Below are positions 25,261 through 33,266 of a stretch of DNA of 39,305 nt, piece after piece. The position numbers were made by a program, and so were the translations under genes. Below the pieces are notes generated by a model that worked only from the letters and a program-made list of their open reading frames with translations, did not search any database and had not been told where the DNA came from. The first letter of the stretch is position 1. Each line of letters opens with the position of its first letter. This stretch comes from Prolixibacteraceae bacterium (lineage in GTDB: Bacteria > Bacteroidota > Bacteroidia > Bacteroidales > Prolixibacteraceae): NCBI GenBank assembly GCA_027858715.1, contig JAQICD010000016.1, positions 1 to 39,305 of the forward strand. The letters run 5' to 3'.

Positions 25261-25291
25261 TTTGGCATTTAGCCTTGTTTAGCTTATTTTG
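25261..25291 (+). promoter_or_regulatory. Promoter of pepT
   Basis: TTTG (25261-25264), 19 bases, then TTATTTTG (25284-25291): one mismatch from TAnnTTTG with ideal spacing. The ATG of pepT is 28 bases downstream. Confidence 0.62.
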
Positions 25292-25318
25292 TAAGTTAAA
25301 CCAGTTAATACACGCAAA

Positions 25319-26554
25319 ATGTCAAAAGTTATCAATCGCTTTCTCGATTATGTTAAAGTGGAAACTACATCCGACCCTCGTAGCGGGAAACATCCAAGTA
25401 CATCAACACAACTTGATTTTGCCAAAAAACTGGCAGAGGAGTTGCAATCAATCGGCTTAACCGATGTAACGGTAAACGAAAAGGCATACGTTATGGCAGC
25501 TTTGCCTTCAAACATTGAAAAAGAAGTGCCGGTTGTAGGATTTGTGGCTCATATGGATACAAGTTCCGATTTTTCAGGTAAAAATATCCGGCCGCAATTT
25601 GTTGAAGATTATAACGGTGAAAAAATTATATTGAACGAAGCACAGAATATTGTGCTCGAACCCGAAGTTTTTCCTGAGCTACTTAAATATAAAGGTCAAA
25701 CAATTATTACGACCGATGGGACAACCTTGCTGGGTGCTGACGATAAAGCCGGCCTGTCGGAGATTGTTACAGCCATGGAATATCTTGTTCTGCATCCTGA
25801 AATTCCGCACGGAGAAATTAAAGTAGCTGTTACGCCCGATGAAGAAATAGGAGAGGGGGCCGACTTTTTCGATGTTTCGGAATTCGGTGCTGATTTCGCT
25901 TATACGCTCGATGGTGGCGAAATTGGTGAATTGGAATACGAAAATTTCAATGCAGCTTCGGCAAAAGTGAAAATTAATGGCCGTATTGTGCATCCGGGAT
26001 TTGCTAAAAACAAAATGAAAAATTCTATGCTTATCGCGCAGCAGTTTTTGAGTATGTTGCCGGCCAACGAAGTGCCTCAGCATACCGTGGGTTTCGAAGG
26101 GTTTTATCATCTGATGGAAATAAGCGGAAAGGTTGAGGAAACCAACATGGAGTTTATTATTCGCGATCATAACCATCAGTTGTTTGAAAAACGCAAAGCA
26201 CTGTTCGAAAGTATAGTGACTCATTTAAACAAACAGCATGGCGAAAATACGGTAATACTCGACATGAAAGACCAATATTACAATATGCTTGAAAAGATTA
26301 AGCCGGTGATGTATGTGGTCGATATAGCAAAAGATGCCATGGTTGAATGCGGTGTTAAGCCGAAAATAAAAGCAATAAGGGGTGGAACCGACGGTGCACG
26401 TTTGTCGTACATGGGATTACCTTGTCCTAATGTTTTTGCAGGGGGGCATAATTTCCACGGGAAATATGAATTTGTACCTGTCGAATCGATGGAGAAAGCG
26501 GTTGAGGTAATTTTGAAAATTGTTGAGAAAGTACAGAATATTAAAAAGCAATAA
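25319..26554 (+). CDS. pepT: Peptidase T (tripeptide aminopeptidase)
   Basis: A 411-aa M20-family dinuclear zinc aminopeptidase that removes the N-terminal residue of tripeptides in the cytoplasm. His78 and Asp80 are in GFVAHMDTSSDF, the bridging Asp is in TLLGADDKAGLSEI (about 140-153), the catalytic Glu pair is in TPDEEIGEGADFF, and the last ligands lie in IRGGTDGARLSYMG and GGHNFHGKYEFVP. Full length and intact. It is followed by tilS after 11 bases and nth, possibly one operon. Confidence 0.96.
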   Translation: MSKVINRFLDYVKVETTSDPRSGKHPSTSTQLDFAKKLAEELQSIGLTDVTVNEKAYVMAALPSNIEKEVPVVGFVAHMDTSSDFSGKNIRPQFVEDYNGEKIILNEAQNIVLEPEVFPELLKYKGQTIITTDGTTLLGADDKAGLSEIVTAMEYLVLHPEIPHGEIKVAVTPDEEIGEGADFFDVSEFGADFAYTLDGGEIGELEYENFNAASAKVKINGRIVHPGFAKNKMKNSMLIAQQFLSMLPANEVPQHTVGFEGFYHLMEISGKVEETNMEFIIRDHNHQLFEKRKALFESIVTHLNKQHGENTVILDMKDQYYNMLEKIKPVMYVVDIAKDAMVECGVKPKIKAIRGGTDGARLSYMGLPCPNVFAGGHNFHGKYEFVPVESMEKAVEVILKIVEKVQNIKKQ

Positions 26555-26565
26555 TAAAAACACAG

Positions 26566-27900
26566 GTGTATAATCGTTTCTTAGAGTTTATCAGACACGA
26601 AAGTCTTTTTAGTTCATCGCATCGTTTGCTGGTGGGTGTAAGTGGTGGTTCCGATTCGGTTGCATTGGTGCATCTGCTTAACCGGCTTAACAACGATTTT
26701 GCTTTTGCGCATTGTAATTTTAACCTTCGCGGTGAAGAAGCTGATAGCGATGAACAGTTTGTAATAAAACTAGCTGAGGAATATGGTGTGCCTTGTTTCC
26801 GAAGTTCATTTCCAACCTGCGAATATGCAGCCGAGAATGGTGTGTCAGTCGAAATGGCTGCCCGCGAATTGCGATACCGATGGTTTGAGCAAATCAGAGA
26901 AGATAACAAGTTCGACTATATTGTAGTTGGTCATCATCTCGATGATGTGCTGGAGACTTTTATGCTTAATCTAACGCGTGAGACCGGCATTCGTGGTTTA
27001 ACGGGTATAAAACCGAAAGCAGGTAAAGTTATCCGTCCACTTCTTTTCGCAACCCGTAAAGATATCGAAAACTATATTGAAGAAAACGACCTGAATTTTT
27101 GTACCGACCGAACCAATGCCGACACTGCCTACAAACGAAATGCAGTGCGTCACAACATATTGCCTTTATTTGAAAAGTTGAATCCGGCCTTTAAAAAGAA
27201 TTTGCAGCAAACCATTCAGTATTTGTGGCAAACGGAACAGGTATATAGTTCGAAAATTGAAGAAGTACGGAAAAAGGTTGTGCTCATTGAAGGCGATTGG
27301 GTGAAAATTGACACATTAAAGCTTAAGCATTACAGCCCGTTAGTAACCTATATTTTTGAATTGTTGCGACCTTACGGTTTTAATTCCGAAGTTGTGGAAA
27401 CACTTTCTCAGTTGCTTATAGGTGATTCAGGGCAGCAGTTTTTTTCATCAACCCACCGTTTGGTAAGTAATCGTGATGAATGGATAATAACGCCGTTGAA
27501 AGAGACTGATAGCCAGCAGCTGTTTTATATCGGAATTGACGACAGTGAATTGAACGTACCGGTAAAAATGACCTTGCAGGTCGATGATTATGACAACAAT
27601 TACGTGATTGAGAAAAAAACATCGGTGGCTATGCTCGATTTTGATAAACTGAGTTTTCCGCTGGTTTTGCGTAAATGGCATAAAGGAGAATATTTTAAAC
27701 CACTTGGAATGAGTGGTTTCAAAAAGCTCAGCGATTTTTTTATCGATGAAAAATATTCAATACCAGAAAAAGAGAATATCTGGATTTTATTGTCGGATAA
27801 TAAAGTTGTCTGGATAATAGGGAAGCGAATTGACGATCGTTTCAAGATAACTGCCGAAACCGAAAAGGTTTTGAGAATTACAATTGGAAATAATGACTAA
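26566..27900 (+). CDS. tilS: tRNA(Ile)-lysidine synthase
   Basis: A 444-aa N-type ATP pyrophosphatase that converts C34 of tRNA-Ile(CAU) to lysidine, changing the codon read from AUG to AUA. The PP-loop SGGSDS is at residues 26-31 in LLVGVSGGSDSVALVHL; HCNFNLRGEEADSDE, GHHLDDVLETFMLNLTRETGIRGL and RNAVRHNILP are further TilS hallmarks, and the C-terminal domain has LRKWHKGEYFKPLGMSGFKKLSDFF. The start is GTG at 26566; no ATG is suitable. Its last eight bases overlap nth. Confidence 0.96.
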   Translation: MYNRFLEFIRHESLFSSSHRLLVGVSGGSDSVALVHLLNRLNNDFAFAHCNFNLRGEEADSDEQFVIKLAEEYGVPCFRSSFPTCEYAAENGVSVEMAARELRYRWFEQIREDNKFDYIVVGHHLDDVLETFMLNLTRETGIRGLTGIKPKAGKVIRPLLFATRKDIENYIEENDLNFCTDRTNADTAYKRNAVRHNILPLFEKLNPAFKKNLQQTIQYLWQTEQVYSSKIEEVRKKVVLIEGDWVKIDTLKLKHYSPLVTYIFELLRPYGFNSEVVETLSQLLIGDSGQQFFSSTHRLVSNRDEWIITPLKETDSQQLFYIGIDDSELNVPVKMTLQVDDYDNNYVIEKKTSVAMLDFDKLSFPLVLRKWHKGEYFKPLGMSGFKKLSDFFIDEKYSIPEKENIWILLSDNKVVWIIGKRIDDRFKITAETEKVLRITIGNND

Positions 27901-28540
27901 AAAAGAACGTTTTGAGAAGGTATTGGCCTGGTTTGACGAAAATGTGCCGGTTGCCGAAACCGAACTGAGATATACAAATCCTTATGAATTGCTGGTTGCC
28001 GTTATTTTATCGGCACAGTGTACCGACAAAAGGGTAAATGTTATAACGCCTCCATTTTTTGAGCGTTTTCCGACACCCGAAATACTTGCTGATGCCCCGG
28101 TTGAAGAAGTTTTTGAGTATATTCGAACTTGTTCGTACCCCAACAATAAGGCAAAGCACCTGGTAGGCATGGCCAATACGCTGATTAGCGAATTTGATGG
28201 CGTTGTACCTTCAGATGTGATTGAATTGCAGAAATTGCCGGGTGTAGGGCGCAAAACAGCCAATGTAATTGCGTCGGTTGTTTTCGATTTGCCAGCGTTA
28301 GCTGTTGATACACATGTTTTCAGAGTGGCTGCGCGAATAGGTCTTTCAACCAATGCGAAAAACCCCTTGCAAACCGAAATGCAACTGATGAAATTTATTC
28401 CTGAAAATTTGGTTTCCAAGGCTCATCACTGGCTAATTTTGCATGGCCGATATGTTTGTAAGGCACGCCGACCCGAATGCGAAAGCTGTGAATTAACAAC
28501 TTTTTGTAAATATTACCTGAAGCAGGAAGCCCAAAAATGA
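27893..28540 (+). CDS. nth: Endonuclease III
   Basis: A 215-aa DNA glycosylase/AP lyase that removes oxidised pyrimidines. The helix-hairpin-helix with catalytic Lys is LPGVGRKTANVIASVVF, the catalytic Asp is in ALAVDTHVFRVAARIGL, and the 4Fe-4S cluster cysteines near the C-terminus are spaced C-x6-C-x2-C-x5-C (CKARRPECESCELTTFC), as in E. coli Nth. ATG at 27893 is chosen over a TTG at 27884. It overlaps the end of tilS, so the two are translationally linked. Confidence 0.97.
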   Translation: MTKKERFEKVLAWFDENVPVAETELRYTNPYELLVAVILSAQCTDKRVNVITPPFFERFPTPEILADAPVEEVFEYIRTCSYPNNKAKHLVGMANTLISEFDGVVPSDVIELQKLPGVGRKTANVIASVVFDLPALAVDTHVFRVAARIGLSTNAKNPLQTEMQLMKFIPENLVSKAHHWLILHGRYVCKARRPECESCELTTFCKYYLKQEAQK

Positions 28541-28612
28541 CCCGGTAATATCGTAAATTTTGCTCTTTTTAAAGTTTTTAATTTCTTTTCATTGTTGAGT
28601 TGAACAGCAGTT

Positions 28613-30511
28613 TTAGTTGCAATATCTTTTTATCACATTGTAGCTTTTTTCGATACCCAACTCGCCGGCTCGACTTAGGTCTGATGCTCCGCCATTTATG
28701 TCGCCCAGTAATATTTTAACAAGCCCCCTGTTGTAATAAGCTTCGGCAAAATCTTTATCAAAACTTATTGCATTATTGTATTCATCAAGTGCCTGGTAAT
28801 ATTGCTCGTTGCTCAGGTACATGTTTCCCCGGTTGAAATAAGCAAAGTAGAAATTCGGATTCATATATAAAACAACCGAGTAATCGGTAAAAATATCATT
28901 ATAGGCCTCATTCGTCGATTCTATTGTCTGGTTGTTTTGTCGTTTCTCGTCGGCATTGAGTAAAATATCATCCGAGAGAGCTATGTTTTCGATGGTTTCA
29001 ATCATTTTAAAATGAGTGTTGGCTCTCATAAAATAAGCAGGCAGATTTCTTTCGTCTAGCTCAATGGCCTTTGTAAAATCATCGATGGCTTCGTTATATT
29101 TTTGAAGCAGGTACTTAAAAATGGCCCGATAAAGATAATTCTCAGCAATTGTGTTGTTTTGTTCAATTTTCCGGTTGAAGAACAAAATCTGGTTTTCATA
29201 ATATCCGGCTGTTTCGGAATTTATTTCGAAATGATTGGTAATTGTGAGGTATGGCTGATAATTGTTTTTTGCATTCAGTTTTTCAATTGTAAGGTTGAAA
29301 TAGCCTACGGTTTCGGCATTTGCCTGGCTTTTATTTATTGTTGAAATGGCAAAAACAGGCAGTCGTTCAATGTTGATGTTCTGGTTTTGTACACGCCCGG
29401 GTTCATCGTCACCCGGCAGGTCGCGAATGTCGGCTACAACCAAATTGGCTCTCATTTTTCGTTTCTGCAGCTCTTTTTCGTCAATTCGGTAAACCGAATC
29501 GGCAGGCTCGTTGGTATAGTTTGCAGCCGTTGAATCGGCAGCATCTTGATTTGACGCTTGTTGCTGCCATGCCTGTAATTGTTGCTTGGCCGACTCTTCG
29601 CGTTCTTCCCTGGTTTGCCAGGGGCGTTTTGCATATCGTGGGTCAAGCGTAGATGCGTAATTGTAATCACTTTGATATCCGTCGATATTAAGAATTTCTT
29701 TAGCAATAGCACGATTAAAATAAGCGCCTGCCATTTGATTGTCAATCTCAAGGGCTTTGTTATAATCCATTATGGCTGCTTCGTAACTTTCGAGTTGATG
29801 TTTTACCATCCCCCTGTTTTGGTAGGCATAACTGTTGTTCGGGTCGAGGTAAATGGCCATATCGAAATCGCGCAGCGCACTGGCAAAATCTTTCTTTTCA
29901 ATTTTTATTAAGCCTCGACTCATATAGCCCATGGCTGAGTTAGGCCTAATGCGAATCAGCTGATTACAATCGGCAATTGCTTTGTCCCATTGCTCGGTTA
30001 CCTGATAAGCGATGCTTCGGTTAAGATAAGCGTTGAAGTTCTTGGGTTTGTATTCAATGGCTTTACTGTAATCCTCAATTGCGCCTTCAAAATCGCGCAT
30101 AGCAGCTTTACATATTCCGCGGTTATTATAAATATCGGCATTTTCAATATCGAATTTTAAAGCTTCGGAATAGTCGGTCAGTGCTTTTTGGTATTCGCCA
30201 ATGTTGTAATTAACCATGCCTCTGTGCAAGTAAGCTTCAGGGTAAAATGGTTTTATCTCTAGTGCTTTGTTTAAATCGGAAATGGCACCACGGTGATCTT
30301 CAAGGTTCAATTTTGCAACTCCCCTGAAGTAAAATGGTTCGGGCAGATGGGGTTGCGTGTTTATGACCATGTTAAAGCTTTCGATTGCTCCGGTGTAATT
30401 TCCAAAATACAGCCGGCTGCGACCCGTAAGCATCACATGATTTGTATTTATTTGCGCGTGTGAAGCAGCAAACAAGAAGGTAAAAAGGATGTATATGAAT
30501 AACCTTTTCAT
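28613..30511 (-). CDS. Secreted TPR-repeat protein
   Basis: A 632-aa protein with a signal peptide (MKRLFIYILFTFLFAASHA, cleavage probably before Gln20). Two blocks of tetratricopeptide repeats are seen: about residues 25-285 with seven or eight units such as PFYFRGVAKLNLEDHRGAIS and AYLHRGMVNYNIGEYQKAL, and about 440-625 with further units. Between them lies a Gln/Ala-rich low-complexity link (about 300-340) and a segment without repeats. TPR arrays act as scaffolds in envelope complexes; no partner is indicated by the neighbours. A −7-like TACATTTG lies upstream at 30558-30565. Function unknown. Confidence 0.85.
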   Translation of the reverse strand: MKRLFIYILFTFLFAASHAQINTNHVMLTGRSRLYFGNYTGAIESFNMVINTQPHLPEPFYFRGVAKLNLEDHRGAISDLNKALEIKPFYPEAYLHRGMVNYNIGEYQKALTDYSEALKFDIENADIYNNRGICKAAMRDFEGAIEDYSKAIEYKPKNFNAYLNRSIAYQVTEQWDKAIADCNQLIRIRPNSAMGYMSRGLIKIEKKDFASALRDFDMAIYLDPNNSYAYQNRGMVKHQLESYEAAIMDYNKALEIDNQMAGAYFNRAIAKEILNIDGYQSDYNYASTLDPRYAKRPWQTREEREESAKQQLQAWQQQASNQDAADSTAANYTNEPADSVYRIDEKELQKRKMRANLVVADIRDLPGDDEPGRVQNQNINIERLPVFAISTINKSQANAETVGYFNLTIEKLNAKNNYQPYLTITNHFEINSETAGYYENQILFFNRKIEQNNTIAENYLYRAIFKYLLQKYNEAIDDFTKAIELDERNLPAYFMRANTHFKMIETIENIALSDDILLNADEKRQNNQTIESTNEAYNDIFTDYSVVLYMNPNFYFAYFNRGNMYLSNEQYYQALDEYNNAISFDKDFAEAYYNRGLVKILLGDINGGASDLSRAGELGIEKSYNVIKRYCN

Positions 30512-30557
30512 ATTCGTTTTTATATTTATAAAACCTGAATTTTCCGTTTAAGAAAAG

Positions 30558-30565
30558 CAAATGTA
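30558..30565 (-). promoter_or_regulatory. Possible −7 element of the secreted TPR gene
   Basis: TACATTTG on the minus strand is an exact TAnnTTTG match about 47 bases before the ATG, but no good TTTG lies at the right distance upstream. Confidence 0.4.
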
Positions 30566-30630
30566 ATGAAATATGAAGTTGAAATTGGCGTATTTAATGT
30601 TTTTTAAGTCATGTTCGAAAAAAGTTAAAT

Positions 30631-30661
30631 AAAAAAAGGTTGCCTTTGTGAGGCAACCTTT
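30631..30661 (-). terminator. Rho-independent terminator of the alpha-oxoamine synthase gene
   Basis: A perfect 11-base stem AAAGGTTGCCT (30635-30645) / AGGCAACCTTT (30651-30661) with a five-base loop; on the minus strand it runs into seven T. It lies 21 bases after the synthase stop. Confidence 0.88.
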
Positions 30662-30682
30662 AGTATATGAATGAATATCGAA

Positions 30683-31936
30683 TTATTCGAATACATTGGC
30701 AATTTGGGTTGTATTGTACTTACCTTCGTCGAGTTTTTTACGTACTTCGGTAAATGCTTTTATAGTGTAATCAACATCTTCGAGCGAGTGAACTGAGGTA
30801 GGGATCAGGCGTAACAATAATTCACCCTTGGGGATAACCGGATAAATTACGATTGAACAGAAAACATTGTAGTTTTCGCGCAAATCCATAACCACATTTG
30901 TAGCTTCGGGAACGCCACCTTTAAGATAAACCGGGGTTACAGGTGAATTTGTAGCACCAAGGTCAAATCCATGTTTGCGTAAGCCATTTTGCAGGTGGTT
31001 AACAACTTTCCAAAGATTATCGCGCAATTCCTTTTTCTCTTTTAAAAGTTCAAGTCGTTTTAAGCCTCCAATAACCATTGGCATAGGTAACGATTTTGCA
31101 AAAGTTTGTGAGCGCATGTTGTAACGTAGATAATCAACAACATTTTCGTCGGCAGCTACAAAAGCTCCAATACCGGCCATTGCTTTAGCAAAAGTTGAAA
31201 AATAGATGTCAATTTCATCCTGAACACCAAAATGTTCGCCGGTTCCGGCGCCTGTTTTGCCCATAGTACCAAAACCATGTGCATCGTCAACAAGCATTCT
31301 GAAACTGAATTTCTTTTTCAATTCAGCAATTTTGTCGAGTTCACCAAGGTCGCCGGCCATGCCAAATACGCCTTCGGTTATAAGCAGTATGCCACCACCT
31401 GTTTCAGCAGTTCGCCTGGTGGCAAATTGGAGCATTTTTTCACACTTTTCTAGGTTGTTGTGCTGGAAAACAAAGCTTTTTCCGCCTTTGGCTTTGTGTA
31501 AAAATATGCCATCCATTATGCAGGCATGGCTTTCAGAATCGTAAACGATAACATCTTTACGTGATGCAATCGAGTCGATAATTGACACCATTCCCTGGTA
31601 ACCAAAGTTCAAAAGGAAAGCGTCTTCTTTTCCTACAAAAGTTGCCAGTTCGTGTTCCAGTTCTTCGTGTTTGCTGGTTTGTCCCGACATCATTCGGGCT
31701 CCCATGGGATAACCCATGCCATATTCAGCCGCTGCTTTTGCATCAGCTTCTCTAACCTCGGGGTGGTTTGCCAGGCCCAAGTAATTGTTAAGGCTCCAGA
31801 TTAAAACTTCTTTTCCCCTGAATTTCATTCGTGGTTGAATTTCGCCTTCCAATTTTGGAAACATAAAATAACCATGAGCCTGTTTTTGATACTGACCCAA
31901 TTCTCCCAGATTGCTTAGTTTGTCAAAAATGTCCAT
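30683..31936 (-). CDS. Alpha-oxoamine synthase family PLP enzyme (SPT/KBL/BioF-like)
   Basis: A 417-aa fold-type I PLP enzyme. The PLP lysine is Lys251 in STFAKAMAGIGAF, Asp218 and His220 lie in LVDDAHGFGTMG, and His137 (DSESHACI) would stack on the cofactor; SLNNYLGLANHPEV and YGMGYPMGARMMSG are the family substrate segments. Members condense an amino acid with an acyl-CoA or acyl-ACP: serine palmitoyltransferase, 2-amino-3-ketobutyrate CoA ligase, AONS or cysteate acyltransferase. Bacteroidota use such enzymes for sphingolipids and sulfonolipids, but the substrate cannot be told from motifs alone, and no lipid genes adjoin. It has its own strong promoter and terminator, so it is monocistronic. 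Confidence 0.87.
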   Translation of the reverse strand: MDIFDKLSNLGELGQYQKQAHGYFMFPKLEGEIQPRMKFRGKEVLIWSLNNYLGLANHPEVREADAKAAAEYGMGYPMGARMMSGQTSKHEELEHELATFVGKEDAFLLNFGYQGMVSIIDSIASRKDVIVYDSESHACIMDGIFLHKAKGGKSFVFQHNNLEKCEKMLQFATRRTAETGGGILLITEGVFGMAGDLGELDKIAELKKKFSFRMLVDDAHGFGTMGKTGAGTGEHFGVQDEIDIYFSTFAKAMAGIGAFVAADENVVDYLRYNMRSQTFAKSLPMPMVIGGLKRLELLKEKKELRDNLWKVVNHLQNGLRKHGFDLGATNSPVTPVYLKGGVPEATNVVMDLRENYNVFCSIVIYPVIPKGELLLRLIPTSVHSLEDVDYTIKAFTEVRKKLDEGKYNTTQIANVFE

Positions 31937-31960
31937 TATTTAGTTTTTGATTAAACGTTG

Positions 31961-31991
31961 CAAATGTAAAATTTTTAAGGTTGTTTGCAAA
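31961..31991 (-). promoter_or_regulatory. Promoter of the alpha-oxoamine synthase gene
   Basis: On the minus strand TTTG (31991-31988), 19 bases, then TACATTTG (31968-31961): an exact consensus match 25 bases before the ATG. Confidence 0.82.
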
Positions 31992-32048
31992 TTGTGTTAA
32001 AATACGATAAATAATTTTCTGCTGATATTTATTTCTTTATTTTGCAGC

Positions 32049-32079
32049 TTTCTTTATTAAATATAAAAGGTTACTTTTG
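32049..32079 (+). promoter_or_regulatory. Promoter of the bamD-rpoZ-coaBC operon
   Basis: TTTC (32049-32052), 19 bases, then TACTTTTG (32072-32079), an exact −7 element and a −33 element with one mismatch, 17 bases before the bamD ATG. Divergent from the synthase promoter. Confidence 0.65.
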
Positions 32080-32095
32080 CAAAACATTTTTCGAT

Positions 32096-32908
32096 ATGGT
32101 TAAAAATTGGTTTTACATAGTTATTGCCAGCTTGCTTTTGTTATCATGCAGTGATTATAACATGGTAGTAAAAAGCACTGATTATGAGTACAAATATAAG
32201 AAAGCTTTAGAATATTACGAAGAGGGCGATTATACGCATGCAAATTCTTTGTTCAATGATTTGGTATATGTATTCAGGGGAACGTCGAGAGGTGATGATT
32301 TATACTACAACTATGCCAAAAGTCTTATGGCACAACACGATTATGTTTTAGCCAGTCATTATTACAAGAACATTGTCGATCAGTATCCGCGTAGCAAATA
32401 TGCACAGGAGGCTTATTTTATGATTGGGCAATGCTACTACGAAGAGTCTCCTTCTGTTAAGCTTGATCAAGGTATGACCCAAAAGTCCGTTGATGCACTG
32501 CAACTTTATATCAATTTATATCCATATGCTGAAAATGTGGATGAGGCAAATATTCTGATTGATGAGTTGCATGAAAAAATTGCTAACAAATCATATCTGA
32601 ATGCAAAATTGTATTACGATATGGGATATTACAAGGCCGCAGTGATTTCACTCGAAAACAGTCTGCGAGATTTTCCAGATACAAAATATCGTGAAGAATT
32701 AAGGTATTTGCTTTTTAAGGCAAAATACGAACTGGCAGTTAATAGTGTTGAAGATAAAAAACGAGAGCGCTTAATTGACGCTCGTGATGAATATTTTTAT
32801 TTTGAAGATGAATTTCCTGATAGTGATAATATCAGGGAAGTAAGAAGAAATTTTGAACAAGTCACTGACCTTTTAGGTTTTGATGAGAATACAACAATGA
32901 TAGATTAA
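32096..32908 (+). CDS. bamD: Outer membrane assembly lipoprotein BamD
   Basis: A 270-aa lipoprotein. The signal peptide ends in a lipobox with Cys18 (LLLLSC), followed by a TPR solenoid: YKYKKALEYYEEGDYTHANSLFNDLV, ASHYYKNIVDQYPRSKYAQEAYFMIGQCYYE and later helices match BamD (YfiO). It works with BamA to insert beta-barrel proteins into the outer membrane. ATG at 32096 is chosen; a longer frame from TTG 32042 would cover the promoter and destroy the signal peptide. It is followed by rpoZ (11-base gap) and coaBC, an order usual in Bacteroidota. Confidence 0.93.
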   Translation: MVKNWFYIVIASLLLLSCSDYNMVVKSTDYEYKYKKALEYYEEGDYTHANSLFNDLVYVFRGTSRGDDLYYNYAKSLMAQHDYVLASHYYKNIVDQYPRSKYAQEAYFMIGQCYYEESPSVKLDQGMTQKSVDALQLYINLYPYAENVDEANILIDELHEKIANKSYLNAKLYYDMGYYKAAVISLENSLRDFPDTKYREELRYLLFKAKYELAVNSVEDKKRERLIDARDEYFYFEDEFPDSDNIREVRRNFEQVTDLLGFDENTTMID

Positions 32909-32919
32909 AATTTATAAAT

Positions 32920-33258
32920 ATGGATTATAAAAAAACACAAGCAGTTAACAACACCGTATCACGTAATATTCAGGAATTAAGTAAAGATACCGGAAATATT
33001 TATGAATCGGTGATGATTTTAGCTAAACGGTCGAATCAGATTGCTTCAGAGTTAAAAGAAGAGCTCAATCAAAAATTGGCCGAGTTTGCTTCTTATACAG
33101 ATAATCTGGAAGAAATTTTTGAAAACCGGGAACAAATCGAAATATCAAAATTTTATGAAAGGTTACCTAAGCCTTCTCTAATTTCAACACAGGAGTTTAT
33201 CGACGGACAAATCTATTATCGCAACCCTAGCAAAGATGGACGTCAAACCGGATTTTAA
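32920..33258 (+). CDS. rpoZ: RNA polymerase omega subunit, Bacteroidetes type
   Basis: A 112-aa protein of the RpoZ/Rpb6 family in its Bacteroidota form. The omega core helix is NIYESVMILAKRSNQIASELKEEL (about 27-50), with the typical Arg after Ala-Lys. The C-terminal part (EISKFYERLPKPSLISTQEFIDGQIYYR) is a lineage-specific extension. Omega stabilises beta-prime in RNA polymerase. It sits between bamD and coaBC, its common place in the phylum. Confidence 0.85.
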   Translation: MDYKKTQAVNNTVSRNIQELSKDTGNIYESVMILAKRSNQIASELKEELNQKLAEFASYTDNLEEIFENREQIEISKFYERLPKPSLISTQEFIDGQIYYRNPSKDGRQTGF

Positions 33259-33266
33259 TTGTTTTT

